A DNA stretch of 64,000 nucleotides from Lederbergia galactosidilytica (GCF_017873565.1 NZ_JAGGKH010000009.1:124001-188000), one strand, 5' to 3'; numbered from the stretch's first letter, positions 36,153 through 45,432 are shown. Notes: a model not told the origin generated them from the sequence alone. Numbers and translations: made by a program.

Positions 36153-36350
36153 TGTGGTTTTCGAAGAATACGTATGAAAACCTACTGAATTTTGAACCTG
36201 TTGTGAGCATTGATCTTATTAACTTTCAGTGCCCGCTTTCGGATTAAGATTAATATAGTGGCTAGTCTAGTTAGAGGGGGATAAGTTTAAAAAATTTAGA
36301 CCTATCAAGAGGATGTTTTTTCTGTAGATTTGGATTAGTTCTGAAATTTA

Positions 36351-36395
36351 AAGAGGGGCTGGACATTTTAATTATGTTCCAGCCTCTTATTTTAG
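36351..36395. terminator. Bidirectional terminator between argH and uspA
   Basis: AGAGGGGCTGGACAT and ATGTTCCAGCCTCTT arms (36351-36391) with A-rich and T-rich flanks. It terminates the minus-strand uspA gene. The 36153-36350 stretch contains no gene that I can support. Confidence 0.7.
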
Positions 36396-36433
36396 CTCGG
36401 GCTTTACTGGCCCATTCTAGAAGATGTGTTGAG

Positions 36434-36895
36434 TTATACTTCTTCCTCTTCATCTTCTTCAGAGCGTACAACTAATACATCACATGTTGCTGAACGAGTA
36501 ATATGTTCTGAGACACTTCCAATTAAAAGGCGTTCTACAGCATTAAGACCGGTTGCTCCACAGATAATTAAGTCAGCTCCGATTTCTTTCGCTACTTTTT
36601 TCGGGATAACAGTTTTCGGGGAGCCATACTCAATGATCGTGTCCATATTTTCTAAGCCAAGCTTCATCGCTTCCTCTTTATACCCTGAGAGCAGGTCTTC
36701 GGCATAATTTTCGGCACGATTAGCCATGGTTCCGTTGTAAGCATCAATTGCGACATAGGCTCTTGTATCAATAACATGAACAAGGCTTAGTCTGGCTTGG
36801 TTTCGGTTTGAAATTTGTAAAGCTTTTTTGAAGGCGCATTCCGCTGCTTTTGAACCATCAACAGCAACTAAGATATTAGAGTATTTAAGAGTCAT
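36434..36895 (-). CDS. Universal stress protein (UspA family)
   Basis: 153-residue nucleotide-binding alpha/beta protein. It has the ATP-binding pattern G-2x-G-9x-G-S/T in full (GATGLNAVERLLIGSVS), the N-terminal ILVAVDGSKAAECAFKKAL, and a short acidic C-terminal tail (SEEDEEEEV). Role in stress or energy-state response; no specific target is visible. Start chosen at ATG 36895 (MTLKYSN); AAGGAGG at 36904-36910 gives 8-nt spacing, whereas the ATG at 36901 is only 2 nt from it. Lies alone, opposite in strand to argH and ald. Confidence 0.92.
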   Translation of the reverse strand: MTLKYSNILVAVDGSKAAECAFKKALQISNRNQARLSLVHVIDTRAYVAIDAYNGTMANRAENYAEDLLSGYKEEAMKLGLENMDTIIEYGSPKTVIPKKVAKEIGADLIICGATGLNAVERLLIGSVSEHITRSATCDVLVVRSEEDEEEEV

Positions 36896-36995
36896 TCTCA
36901 TTGCCTCCTTTTTCTTTATTTTAACATTTTATTGCCTGTATATGTTCTAATTCCCCAACAAATAATAGAAAAAACCTCGAAAAGGAGTATGACTA

Positions 36996-37130
36996 ATGGA
37001 AAAATCAAAACAAAATCAATTTGAATATAGAGAAGAAGATAATGAAGAAACTGTAAAGCAGATTAAAGATGTTTATACGAGTGGCGCTATAGAGCAAGAG
37101 GACATTAATAAAGAGCGATATGACGGATAA
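36996..37130 (+). CDS. Short hydrophilic protein (44 aa), YozQ/DUF4025-like
   Basis: ATG 36996 behind AAAAGGAG (36981-36988) opens a 44-codon frame rich in Glu, Lys and Gln (EYREEDNEETVKQIKDVYTSG), ending DINKERYDG, with a terminator after the stop. Small hydrophilic Bacillus proteins of the YozQ/DUF4025 group look like this, but the assignment is by impression only. Confidence 0.5.
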   Translation: MEKSKQNQFEYREEDNEETVKQIKDVYTSGAIEQEDINKERYDG

Positions 37131-37137
37131 ACAATAA

Positions 37138-37178
37138 GAGCCAAGTAGCAGTTTTATCATGCTATTTGGCTTATTTTT
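37138..37178 (+). terminator. Terminator before ald
   Basis: GAGCCAAGTAGC and GCTATTTGGCTT arms (37138-37171), then ATTTTTAT. Confidence 0.7.
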
Positions 37179-37261
37179 ATGCGGAATTTGCTAAAAAAAG
37201 CTGTCAAGATAGGCGCATAATGATATGATAAAAATGTAGACTTCGAACGGGAGGCATTATA

Positions 37262-38377
37262 ATGAAAATTGGAATACCCAAAGAATTAATTAATAATGAA
37301 AATCGAGTAGCTATGACGCCAGCAGGAGTAGTTACACTTACAGCCGCTGGACATGAAGTACATATTGAGAAAGGTGCCGGAGAAGGATCTGGATTTTCAG
37401 ATCAAGCTTATTCTGAAGTTGGTGCACATATTGTTGATACGGCAGAAGAGGCATGGGCACAAGAGTTAGTATTGAAAGTAAAAGCACCCATTGAGGAAGA
37501 GTTTAGCTTTCTACGCGAAGATTTGATCTTATTTACTTATCTACATTTGGCCAATGAGAAAGCACTAACAGATCAATTACTCGCTAATCATACAACATCT
37601 ATCGCTTATGAAACAGTCCAGCTATCCAACAGATCTTTACCACTTTTAACACCGATGAGTGAAGTTGCTGGGAGAATGTCTGTACAAATTGGTGCGCAAT
37701 TTCTAGAGAAAAATTATGGCGGGCAAGGAATTCTTCTATCAGGTGTACCAGGCGTGAAACGTGGAAAAGTGACAATTATCGGTGGGGGGATTGTAGGAAC
37801 GAACGCAGCAAAAATTGCAGTTGGTTTTGGGGCTGAAGTGACAATTATTGATCTGAACGCCAATCGTCTGCGCGAGTTGGAAGATATTTTTGGAAGACAG
37901 GTGACGACATTGGTCTCCAATCCGTTTAATATTGGGGAGGCGGTCAAAGATTCTGACCTTGTCGTTGGTGCAGTATTAATTCCAGGGGCAAAAGCACCAA
38001 AACTTGTGACCGAAGATATGGTTAAAGCGATGAAGCCTGGAGCAGTTGTTATTGATATTGCGATCGATCAAGGCGGAATTTTTGAAACAAGTGATCGTGT
38101 CACCACACATGATAATCCAACATATGTCAAACATGGCGTTGTCCATTATGCAGTAGCAAATATGCCTGGTGCTGTTCCTAGAACTTCTACAATTGCTCTA
38201 ACGAATGCCACCATTCCATATGCTCTACAAATCGCTAATAAAGGATTCCAACAAGCTTGTCAAGAAAATGAGGCATTAAGAAAAGGCTTGAATACTCTTA
38301 AAGGTCATATCACTCATGAAGGTGTAGCCACTGCTTTCCAATATAATTATCAGGATGCAAGTACTTTATTATCATAA
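37262..38377 (+). CDS. ald: Alanine dehydrogenase
   Basis: NAD-dependent oxidative deamination of L-alanine to pyruvate and ammonia; used for alanine as a carbon/energy source and needed for normal sporulation in B. subtilis. 371 residues: N-terminal [20 protein letters not shown] in full agreement with the family, catalytic Lys/His region KVKAP and [15 protein letters not shown]-binding [13 protein letters not shown] (about 174-186). ATG 37262 behind GGGAGGC. Monocistronic, with terminators on both sides. Located here rather than beside the B. subtilis ald locus. Confidence 0.97.
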   Translation: MKIGIPKELINNENRVAMTPAGVVTLTAAGHEVHIEKGAGEGSGFSDQAYSEVGAHIVDTAEEAWAQELVLKVKAPIEEEFSFLREDLILFTYLHLANEKALTDQLLANHTTSIAYETVQLSNRSLPLLTPMSEVAGRMSVQIGAQFLEKNYGGQGILLSGVPGVKRGKVTIIGGGIVGTNAAKIAVGFGAEVTIIDLNANRLRELEDIFGRQVTTLVSNPFNIGEAVKDSDLVVGAVLIPGAKAPKLVTEDMVKAMKPGAVVIDIAIDQGGIFETSDRVTTHDNPTYVKHGVVHYAVANMPGAVPRTSTIALTNATIPYALQIANKGFQQACQENEALRKGLNTLKGHITHEGVATAFQYNYQDASTLLS

Positions 38378-38383
38378 TAGCTT

Positions 38384-38421
38384 GAGCTAATAACCAATAA
38401 TGGTTGTTAGCTCTTTTTTAT
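38384..38421 (+). terminator. ald terminator
   Basis: GAGCTAATAACCA (38384-38396) pairs with TGGTTGTTAGCTC (38401-38413) almost perfectly, then TTTTTT. Confidence 0.85.
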
Positions 38422-38479
38422 CTAAAGGTGAAACCGTTATAGAAAGAGATTCGTAATAAAAGCAAGGAGATGATTCTAT

Positions 38480-38686
38480 ATGAATGATAAAAATGGCTGT
38501 TTAAAATGTGGAAGTAAGAATGCTGCTCAAAAGGAAGTGGCAATGACTGGTACTGGACTATCGAAAATGTTTGATATCCAGCATAATCAGTTTATCGTAG
38601 TTTATTGCCAAAATTGTGGCTATGCGGAATTCTATAATAAGCAAAGCTCGACAGGAAGTAATATCCTTGATCTATTTTTTGGATAA
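38480..38686 (+). CDS. Zinc-ribbon small protein
   Basis: 68 residues with two CxxC pairs (CLKCGSKN at 8-15, CQNCGY near 45) that form a zinc ribbon, plus GTGLSKMFDIQHNQFIVVYC, the pattern of YpzJ-like proteins found widely in Bacillaceae. The function is unknown; nucleic-acid or protein binding is only inferred from the fold. ATG 38480 behind AAGGAG. Confidence 0.85.
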   Translation: MNDKNGCLKCGSKNAAQKEVAMTGTGLSKMFDIQHNQFIVVYCQNCGYAEFYNKQSSTGSNILDLFFG

Positions 38687-38779
38687 GGGATACCAAAGGT
38701 AGAAAACTAGGTCCGGGGAAAAGGCGAATTCCCTTTTATGCTGGGAGGGAATTGATCTTTGCAAACTCAATAACACCCC

Positions 38780-38812
38780 AAAAAGGGAGAGCCAAGTGTC
38801 ACGCTCTCCCTG
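38780..38812 (-). terminator. Terminator for the M24 peptidase gene
   Basis: AGGGAGAGC and GCTCTCCCT (38783-38810) pair perfectly; the minus strand continues into TTTTTGGGG. It can also end the zinc-ribbon transcript. Confidence 0.7.
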
Positions 38813-38886
38813 TGTTTCAAAAATCTCTCCAAGAGAGGGGATACCTATTCCTTTTATTTGAATATCCCATTAGCCAAACAGCACTC

Positions 38887-39987
38887 CTATATGATTTGTA
38901 AGCTTTTTGGATACTTTGTTAACGTTTCTACGCCTTCTTTTGTTACTAATAGATCATCCTCTATTCGGACACCGGCAATACTTGGAACGTAAATACCTGG
39001 TTCAATCGTAAATACCATACCTTCTGTCATGCGAAGTGGATTTGTGGCAGTAATAGAAGGATATTCATGGACACTGATGCCCAGACCATGACCAAGGCGA
39101 TGTGGAAAATATTCGCCATAACCAGCATTAGTTATCTGATCACGTGCAATCTTGTCTAACTGTTTTGCTAGTATTCCAGGTTTAACGGCATTAACAGCGG
39201 CTTCTTGTGCTTGCAGTACGGTCTGATAGATTTTCTCCTGATCGACAGAAACCTCACCGAATGCGACAGTTCTTGTAATATCGGAACAATAGCCTTCATA
39301 AATAACACCTAAATCAAATAGGACAAAATCACCTTTTTTGATTTTCGTCATTCCAGGGGTCCCGTGGGGGGAAGCGGCATTGATTCCTGTTAAAACCATC
39401 GTATCAAAAGACATGCCTGAAACGCCTTTTTTCTTTACCTCATATTCAATTGCAGCGATTATATCTAATTCTGTTTTTCCTTCTGCAATTTCACTTACAC
39501 CAACTTCAACAGCAAAATCAGCTAATTCACATGCTTTCTGAATGTATTCTAATTCTTGGGCAGTTTTTAACATTCTAAGTTCGTTTAGAACAGGCTCGAC
39601 ATCCTGCAAACTTATACTAGAAAACCGGGATTGTAACTCTTCATATCGACTTACATTCATGTGATTTTTCTCAACCGCCCACTGGCGAATATTGGAAATT
39701 CTTGCTTTTACCGCTTGCTCAATAAAATCCCATGGTTGGTCTGTGTCTTGGTAGCCAATAATTTCGTGCTCCCACCCGGCAGCGCGAGCATCTGCTTTTT
39801 CCATTGCTGGACAAATGATAAATGGTTCCTCTTCTTGGAATACGACTAAACCTAATAAGCGTTCATGTGGTTCACTACGGAACCCAGTTAAATAAAAAAT
39901 ATTGTCTGGAGACGTAATGAATGCTGCCTCTATATTTTCCTTACTTAACCATGCTGAAAGTTTCTTTAATCGATTCAATGATTTCAT
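38887..39987 (-). CDS. Xaa-Pro dipeptidase/aminopeptidase (M24)
   Basis: 366-residue creatinase-fold metallopeptidase that removes N-terminal residues ahead of proline. The N-terminal domain (1-130) carries the start KSLNRLKKLSAWL, and the C-terminal pita-bread domain holds the metal ligands: Asp pair in FDLGVIYEGYCSDIT, HRLGHGLGISVHE, FTIEPGIY and RIEDDLLV. PepQ/YkvY-like. ATG 39987 behind TAGGAG on the minus strand. The orthologue identity (pepQ versus papA/papB) is not settled, so no symbol is given. Confidence 0.93.
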   Translation of the reverse strand: MKSLNRLKKLSAWLSKENIEAAFITSPDNIFYLTGFRSEPHERLLGLVVFQEEEPFIICPAMEKADARAAGWEHEIIGYQDTDQPWDFIEQAVKARISNIRQWAVEKNHMNVSRYEELQSRFSSISLQDVEPVLNELRMLKTAQELEYIQKACELADFAVEVGVSEIAEGKTELDIIAAIEYEVKKKGVSGMSFDTMVLTGINAASPHGTPGMTKIKKGDFVLFDLGVIYEGYCSDITRTVAFGEVSVDQEKIYQTVLQAQEAAVNAVKPGILAKQLDKIARDQITNAGYGEYFPHRLGHGLGISVHEYPSITATNPLRMTEGMVFTIEPGIYVPSIAGVRIEDDLLVTKEGVETLTKYPKSLQII

Positions 39988-40014
39988 CTCCTAAATAGCT
40001 TTTCTCAAATATGC

Positions 40015-40074
40015 GTGTTCAAATCGGGATAAAAGGACTGAAAATCATTTTGTCATTTTATCTTTTTTGAACAC
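40015..40074. repeat. GTTCAAAAAG-end repeat family, copy 3 (short)
   Basis: GTGTTCAAA (40015-40023) and TTTTTTGAACAC (40063-40074) form inverted ends around about 40 nt. It sits between the divergent peptidase and ytkL genes. Confidence 0.5.
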
Positions 40075-40185
40075 CTTTCAAAAATGTTATCAGCTTTTTA
40101 AAAATAAAGAAAGAAACATGCAGGAAATTCGGGGAAAAAATCGAAATGATACAGTGAGACCGAATTATGCATAGGAGTGGTAAAT

Positions 40186-40869
40186 ATGAAAATTTCATAT
40201 CATGGTCATTCCATTATTAAAATCGTCACAAATGGAAAAACAATTTTATTTGACCCTTTTATAACAGGAAATGAATTAACTGATCTAAGGGTAGAAAATG
40301 AACAACCTGATGCCATTATTTTAACCCATGGACATAATGACCATGTAGGGGATACAGAAACGATTGCGAAAAAGAGCAATTCGTTAGTAATAGCGCCCAA
40401 TGAACTGGCTGTTTATCTTGGATGGCAAGGACTTAATACACATGGCATGAATATTGGTGGTGCATACCAGTTTGATTTTGGACAAGTGAAATATACGAAA
40501 GCATTCCATAGTTCAGCTATCACGACAGATGACCAGCAGATTATTTATATGGGAATGCCTGCAGGTGTTTTGTTTACAGCAGAGGGGAAAACGATCTATC
40601 ACGCAGGGGATACCGGCCTTTTCTCAGATATGAAGTTAATAGGGGAACGTCATAAGATTGATATAGCTTTTTTACCGATTGGGGATAATTTTACAATGGG
40701 GCCAGAAGATGCGGCCTTAGCAGCGAAATATATCAACGCTAAAATGGTTGTGCCGGTACACTATGATACATTCCCACCTATTCGACAAAATCCACAAACA
40801 TTTATCGATTTATTAGACGAGGGAATTCAAGGGAAAATTATGAAGCCAGGTGATTCATTAGATTTATAG
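40186..40869 (+). CDS. ytkL: UPF0173 metal-dependent hydrolase YtkL
   Basis: 227-residue metallo-beta-lactamase fold protein. It starts [13 protein letters not shown], as family members do, and has the metal motif HGHNDH (48-53), then AFHSSA, a central AGDTG and the final [10 protein letters not shown]. Hydrolase of unknown substrate, conserved in Bacillus. ATG 40186 chosen over the GTG at 40177; AGGAG at 40171-40175. Same position as in B. subtilis (ytkL-ytoI neighbourhood). Confidence 0.92.
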   Translation: MKISYHGHSIIKIVTNGKTILFDPFITGNELTDLRVENEQPDAIILTHGHNDHVGDTETIAKKSNSLVIAPNELAVYLGWQGLNTHGMNIGGAYQFDFGQVKYTKAFHSSAITTDDQQIIYMGMPAGVLFTAEGKTIYHAGDTGLFSDMKLIGERHKIDIAFLPIGDNFTMGPEDAALAAKYINAKMVVPVHYDTFPPIRQNPQTFIDLLDEGIQGKIMKPGDSLDL

Positions 40870-41072
40870 TAATAAAATATGGACGCTTTTTATTCAACTA
40901 CAAACAGTGTTAGGCTTAAGTCTAACGACTTAATGATCAATTATTTCAGGAATACGAGTTTGTTGTTTAGAAAGCCTTTGTTCCTCGATTTGCCAGGTAA
41001 CTAAAATGTTGTAAACTTAGTCATTCCTTTTTAAGTTTGTACATCAATAACAAAGTGCATACGCATTTCTCA

Positions 41073-41117
41073 ATCCCTCCCCGCATACAATAGCAAAAAG
41101 TGCTGGGAGGGATTTTT
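41073..41117 (+). promoter_or_regulatory. Stem-loop that includes the ribosome binding site of the next gene
   Basis: AATCCCTCCC (41073-41082) pairs with GGGAGGGATT (41105-41114), followed by TTTTTTG. As DNA it looks like an intrinsic terminator, but the 3' arm is the Shine-Dalgarno sequence and the T run leads into the TTG start at 41118. Either a leader attenuator or a structure hiding the ribosome binding site. Confidence 0.6.
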
Positions 41118-41363
41118 TTGAAAAGATATCGGTATTTGCTCTGTTTATTACTGTGTGGAGTAATGCTCTATTTTGCATTGCCAAGACTTTCGCCAATAGA
41201 TTCTGGAATAGGCGGGACATTCTCCATTGTTTGGCTTGTGTTTGCCTTTTTGGTTTTAGCCGGAAATTTAACTGCCCTTTTATTTAATCACAATTTCGGC
41301 AACACCCCTGCAAAAGAAAATGAAAAGAACTACAAAAAAGGAAGAATTCGTGCTAGATCATGA
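41118..41363 (+). CDS. Small two-helix membrane protein, hypothetical
   Basis: 81 residues from TTG 41118 (KRYRYLLCLL...), with two hydrophobic segments (about 5-20 and 34-57) and a basic C-terminal tail (ENEKNYKKGRIRARS). No family is recognised. GGGAGGG at 41105-41111 is its ribosome binding site, and it lies within the 3' arm of a stem-loop. Sits between ytkL and ytoI. Confidence 0.6.
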   Translation: MKRYRYLLCLLLCGVMLYFALPRLSPIDSGIGGTFSIVWLVFAFLVLAGNLTALLFNHNFGNTPAKENEKNYKKGRIRARS

Positions 41364-41441
41364 CTGAAAATTGTCGATTATTACTTTACTCGTTATAATA
41401 AGAGATAGAAAATAGAACGGGTAAAGAAAAGGGTGAAGAAT

Positions 41442-42752
41442 TTGGCGACCAAACATGAGCAAATTATTCGCCATATTGATAGTCTTCCTGTAGGAGAAAA
41501 AATATCAGTTCGGCAAATCGCTAAAGAACTGAATGTTAGTGAAGGAACAGCCTATCGTGCGATTAAAGATGCGGAAAATAAAGGATATGTTAGTACCATT
41601 GAAAGAGTAGGAACAATCCGAATTGAACGAAAGAAAAAGGAAAATATTGAAAAGCTTACGTATGTAGAGGTTGTCAATATTATTGATGGACAAGTGCTTG
41701 GGGGAAAAGCGGGTCTCTACAAAACTTTAACCAAATTTGTGATAGGTGCCATGGAAATGGAAGCCATAAAGAGATATACAGGTCCGGGGAATCTGCTAAT
41801 TGTCGGTAATAGGACAGAAGTGCATGAATTCGCATTACGTGCTGGTGCAGCGGTTCTCATCACAGGTGGTTTTGATACAAGTGAAGAAGTGAAACAATTA
41901 GCTGATGAATTGAAGCTTCCTATTCTATCCACAAGTTATGATACATTTACGGTCGCCACGATGATTAATCGAGCGATTTATGACCAATTAATAAAAAAAG
42001 AAATTACTTTGGTAGATGATATTTTAACGCATGCCGAGGAATCAGCCAGTATGAGCGTTAAGGCAACTGTTGCTGATTGGTATGCGAAAAAACGGGAAAC
42101 TAACCATAGTCGTTTTCCTGTCCTAGATTCGATGAATCGAGTTGTAGGGATTGTGACGGGAAAGGATGTTATTGGACAAGATGAATCCTTGGCTTTGGAT
42201 AAAATTATGACACGTAACCCATTAACGGTTGGAAGAAATGTCAGTGTTGCTTCTGTTGCCCATATGATGATTTGGGAAGGGATAGAAATGCTCCCTGTTG
42301 TAGATGACCAAAAGCGTTTTGCAGGGATTATCAGTCGACAAGATGTGTTAAAAGCTTTGCAAATGATTCAAAGGCAGCCTCATGTCGGTGAAACAATCGA
42401 TGATACGATCACGAAGCAATTCACAGCAGGGGAGTATGCAGGAAGACAGGCTTTTGATTTCGAAGTGACTCCACAAATGACGAACCAACTAGGAACAATC
42501 TCTTATGGTGTATTCACCACTATTATGACAGAGGCGGCTACTAGAGTTTTTAGGCAACAAAAAAAAGGTGAACTTGCTGTCGAAAATTTAACGATTTATT
42601 ATTTAAAGCCAGCTCAAATAGACAGTGTATTGAGAATAGAACCAAATATTCTCGAGGTTGGCCGCAAATTTGGAAAAGTAGATGTCGAGGTGTTTAATGG
42701 GGAAGAGCTTATAGGTAAAGCATTGATGATGTGCAAGCTTATTGAGAAATAG
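41442..42752 (+). CDS. ytoI: Multi-domain regulator YtoI (HTH, DRTGG, CBS pair, hotdog)
   Basis: 436 residues in four modules: an N-terminal winged HTH (about 1-60, VRQIAKELNVSEGTAYRAIK), a DRTGG domain (about 70-180, with GAMEMEAIKRY and GAAVLITGGF), a CBS pair (190-310, FPVLD and LPVVDDQKRF), and a C-terminal hotdog/acyl-CoA-thioesterase-like domain (about 325-436, GTISYGVFTTIMTEAA). It probably senses adenine nucleotides through the CBS/DRTGG part, but the ligand and targets are unknown. Start TTG 41442 (MATKHEQI) matches the family N-terminus; AAGGGTG is its ribosome binding site. ytpI is convergent. Confidence 0.93.
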   Translation: MATKHEQIIRHIDSLPVGEKISVRQIAKELNVSEGTAYRAIKDAENKGYVSTIERVGTIRIERKKKENIEKLTYVEVVNIIDGQVLGGKAGLYKTLTKFVIGAMEMEAIKRYTGPGNLLIVGNRTEVHEFALRAGAAVLITGGFDTSEEVKQLADELKLPILSTSYDTFTVATMINRAIYDQLIKKEITLVDDILTHAEESASMSVKATVADWYAKKRETNHSRFPVLDSMNRVVGIVTGKDVIGQDESLALDKIMTRNPLTVGRNVSVASVAHMMIWEGIEMLPVVDDQKRFAGIISRQDVLKALQMIQRQPHVGETIDDTITKQFTAGEYAGRQAFDFEVTPQMTNQLGTISYGVFTTIMTEAATRVFRQQKKGELAVENLTIYYLKPAQIDSVLRIEPNILEVGRKFGKVDVEVFNGEELIGKALMMCKLIEK

Positions 42753-42760
42753 GGATATAT

Positions 42761-42796
42761 AGGATGAAACGCATCGATATTAGCGTTTCATCCTAT
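42761..42796. terminator. Bidirectional terminator between ytoI and ytpI
   Basis: AGGATGAAACGC (42761-42772) and GCGTTTCATCCT (42783-42794) pair perfectly. Confidence 0.8.
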
Positions 42797-42802
42797 AAAT
42801 AA

Positions 42803-43105
42803 TTATTTAGACCCCTCATTAGCCTCTTTCACAGCATAGGGGATATGATAGCGATAAGATTTAAAGCCTGCCCATGCGCTTGCAACACCTAGTAAGATGA
42901 AGAGGATTCCTATTACATAGGTAAGGGTAGTTTGAAATAAAAAAAGTTGATTGAGCCCGAAAAATGCAACGAAAATTCCGAGCGCCATACTCGATTTCCC
43001 ATTAAGCAATTTTTTCTCCATAGGCAAGTGACTGCGTACATATTTTATTTTATAAAAGACATAAAAAGATAATGATAATACAATGATAAACACTAAAATA
43101 GGCAT
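42803..43105 (-). CDS. ytpI: YtpI family membrane protein
   Basis: 100 residues with three hydrophobic helices (about 3-20, 40-60, 64-82), the family pattern MALGIFVAFFGLNQLFLF and GILFILLGVASAW. Function unknown; conserved next to ytoI in Bacillus. ATG 43105 on the minus strand behind ATGGAGGATCC. Confidence 0.88.
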   Translation of the reverse strand: MPILVFIIVLSLSFYVFYKIKYVRSHLPMEKKLLNGKSSMALGIFVAFFGLNQLFLFQTTLTYVIGILFILLGVASAWAGFKSYRYHIPYAVKEANEGSK

Positions 43106-43138
43106 AAGGGTGGATCCTCCATTTTTATATTACAGTGT

Positions 43139-43360
43139 GTGTTCAAAAAGAAAGATAAAAGGACGTGCATCTATGTGCATGAACAGTGGACCTATGTGTA
43201 TGTCTGGATTTGGGCGAGTTTACTGAAGTTCCTCTGCAGAGTCGTTTTACCGAGTCCTACAGGACGTCGGACTCAAAGGCATTGCGACGTACAATCTACT
43301 AATGCTAGGGAAGCGACAGGATGTCAAAATTAGCCCTTGATCCTTAATTTTTGAACATCC
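43139..43360. repeat. GTTCAAAAAG-end repeat, copy 4, with nested GACGTACAGGA module, copy 2
   Basis: Ends GTGTTCAAAAAG (43139-43150) and AATTTTTGAACATC (43346-43358). Inside lie TTGCGACGTACA (43282-43293) and GGGAAGCGACAGGATGTC (43308-43325), matching 27991 and 28019. Two repeat families are nested here. Confidence 0.6.
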
Positions 43361-43446
43361 ACTTAACCATTTATACTATTTATTGTAACCTAAATCATGA
43401 AGAAGACAATTGAAAACTATTTGAACAATAGAAAGAGGTTTGACTA

Positions 43447-44379
43447 ATGAAGCAACAAATACTAGATATGATTAAGCAGTATGACACAATTATTATTCAC
43501 CGTCATGTTCGCCCCGATCCAGATGCGTATGGATCACAAGGAGGATTAGCGGAAATTCTTAAGGCATCCTTTCCAGAAAAAAATGTTTTAGTAACAGGAA
43601 AACATGAAGCAGAATTAGATTACTTATTTGTTCCAGATTCCGTAACAGATGAGCAATATAGGGGAGCCCTAGTGATTGTTTGTGACACAGCCAATCAAGA
43701 AAGAATTTGCGATGATCGCTACTCCCTAGGAGAGAATTTAATCAAAATAGATCACCATCCAAACGAAGATCCATATGGTGATCCTTGTTGGGTTGATACG
43801 ACTGCTTCTTCAACGAGCGAATTGATTTATGAATTCTATCTGTCTGGAAAAGAACAAGGGCTGAAAATGACTGACAAGGCAGCGAGATTGATCTTTTCAG
43901 GGATTGTTGGTGATACGGGCCGTTTTCAGTTTCCCAGTACAACGAAAAAAACTTTTCAATATGCGAGCGAGTTAATTGAATATCATTTTGATAGAACTGA
44001 GCTTTTTAATCATATGTATGAGTTAGAACCGAAAATGATTAAGCTTCAAGGCTACGTATATGAACATTACGAAATGAATAAGGATGGGGCTGCTATTGTT
44101 AAATTAAATCAGTCCATTCTTAAGGAATTTAATGTAACTGCTTCTGAAGCTTCTATACTTGTAGGCTCTTTAGGAAACATCAAAGGCATAAAAGCTTGGT
44201 GTTTTCTCATTGAGGAGGAGAAGGAAATTCGCGTTCGGTTGCGCTCAAAGAAACCAGTGATTAACACAATTGCGAGAAAATATGGTGGTGGAGGACACCC
44301 GTTAGCAGCTGGAGCCTCCGTTTCTTCATGGGAAGATGCAAAGCTAGTGCAAGAAGATATAGAGGAAGTATGCCGTTAG
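43447..44379 (+). CDS. nrnA: Bifunctional oligoribonuclease/PAP phosphatase NrnA
   Basis: DHH/DHHA1-family enzyme that degrades nanoRNA oligos and dephosphorylates pAp to AMP. 310 residues; metal-binding motifs RPDPDAYGS (about 21-29), DTANQE, and DHHPNED near 100, and the C-terminal substrate-binding GGGGHPLAAGAS. ATG 43447 behind AGAAAGAGG. Same neighbourhood as B. subtilis ytqI/nrnA, next to ytrI/ytrH. Confidence 0.95.
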   Translation: MKQQILDMIKQYDTIIIHRHVRPDPDAYGSQGGLAEILKASFPEKNVLVTGKHEAELDYLFVPDSVTDEQYRGALVIVCDTANQERICDDRYSLGENLIKIDHHPNEDPYGDPCWVDTTASSTSELIYEFYLSGKEQGLKMTDKAARLIFSGIVGDTGRFQFPSTTKKTFQYASELIEYHFDRTELFNHMYELEPKMIKLQGYVYEHYEMNKDGAAIVKLNQSILKEFNVTASEASILVGSLGNIKGIKAWCFLIEEEKEIRVRLRSKKPVINTIARKYGGGGHPLAAGASVSSWEDAKLVQEDIEEVCR

Positions 44380-44408
44380 GCTCAATAAGAATCGAACATG
44401 ATGATGGG

Positions 44409-44459
44409 GTTGCCATAGTAGATCAATGAAAATGATCTGCTGTGGCAACTCTTTTTTTC
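44409..44459 (+). terminator. nrnA terminator
   Basis: GTTGCCATAGTAGATCA and TGATCTGCTGTGGCAAC arms (44409-44449), then TCTTTTTTT. Confidence 0.85.
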
Positions 44460-44574
44460 TATATATCAATGCTCAAAAATAACTGTAATATTTTTAATGG
44501 CTTGAAATAGTCTTGAAATTATGGAAAATGGAGCCATATTCTTTATTATTTTTTGGAATTTGTCTATAATTTTG

Positions 44575-45081
44575 TTAATCTGCTAGCCTCAGCTCTACCT
44601 CAATATGAATGGTTGTGTAATAATGGATTTCCCGGATCACAAATTCATATTTTTTTCCGTTAATTTTTACAATTTTATTTTCAATTGTTTTTTCAATCAT
44701 TTCTTTATTTTTATATACGGTTGCTAGATCTTTTGCTAGTAAGGAGCGCAGATCATCTTGAATGGCTTCTTGAACAGTGTGAATGCTTTGACTGTCCTTA
44801 ATCTCGTATTTTTCATAGTTTGTCAGTTCTACTTTTATTTTTTGGATGGTTAACATTTCTTCGTTTTTTTCGTTTAGCTCTTTATAATCATCTTGCCATA
44901 TTTTAATATCACTTTGCAGCTCATGAATTTTATTTGCTTGTTCCTGCATAATCACGCTATTCCTTTCTTGCATTACCCCAAACATGAAGAGAAAGATTAC
45001 CCAGCTAATACAACCACCAACAGCCATTCCTGCAAATAACCGTTGCCAGTTACTATTTCTATAAAATGGCGGAATTCTCAT
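44575..45081 (-). CDS. ytrI: Sporulation membrane protein YtrI
   Basis: 168 residues: MRIPPFYRNSNWQRLFAG start, a transmembrane helix (about 18-40) and a long coiled-coil/soluble extracytoplasmic part. In B. subtilis it is expressed in the mother cell and needed for full sporulation with YtrH. Start at ATG 45081 with CAGGAG upstream; the frame is open to 45105 but those codons overlap the end of ytrH. Overlaps ytrH by 4 nt. Confidence 0.9.
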   Translation of the reverse strand: MRIPPFYRNSNWQRLFAGMAVGGCISWVIFLFMFGVMQERNSVIMQEQANKIHELQSDIKIWQDDYKELNEKNEEMLTIQKIKVELTNYEKYEIKDSQSIHTVQEAIQDDLRSLLAKDLATVYKNKEMIEKTIENKIVKINGKKYEFVIREIHYYTTIHIEVELRLAD

Positions 45082-45410
45082 GTAATATGCTCCTGAGTGA
45101 GCCAAGCGATGATAAGGGCGGCAGATTTTGCTCCACCCATTGCTGAAAGAATAAGTAAGAATTGCTTGAACAAATCTTTTGTTCCTCCATCTAGAAATCC
45201 TTTTTCAAAACTATAAACCGTATCAAAAGTACCACCAATTGCGGCGACTATAGCCCAAATTCTAATTTGACTAGAAATGTTCTGGATTTGTGTAAGCAAA
45301 GGATCTCCCGTAACAAAGGCTGCCATCCCACCGATTAAGGATCCACCGATAACAACACCAAAGGCGATAAAATAACTATTAAAAAAAGCAGGAAAAAAAG
45401 CTTCGTTCAT
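45078..45410 (-). CDS. ytrH: Sporulation membrane protein YtrH
   Basis: 110-residue membrane protein with three hydrophobic segments (about 13-35, 50-62, 82-104); AFGVVIGGSLIGGMAAF and IWAIVAAIGGTFDTVYSFEKG are characteristic of YtrH. Needed for efficient sporulation in B. subtilis. ATG 45410 behind AGGGAG. Translationally coupled to ytrI by a 4-nt overlap. Confidence 0.92.
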   Translation of the reverse strand: MNEAFFPAFFNSYFIAFGVVIGGSLIGGMAAFVTGDPLLTQIQNISSQIRIWAIVAAIGGTFDTVYSFEKGFLDGGTKDLFKQFLLILSAMGGAKSAALIIAWLTQEHIT

Positions 45411-45432
45411 GTCAACATCTCCCTAAGAAAAG

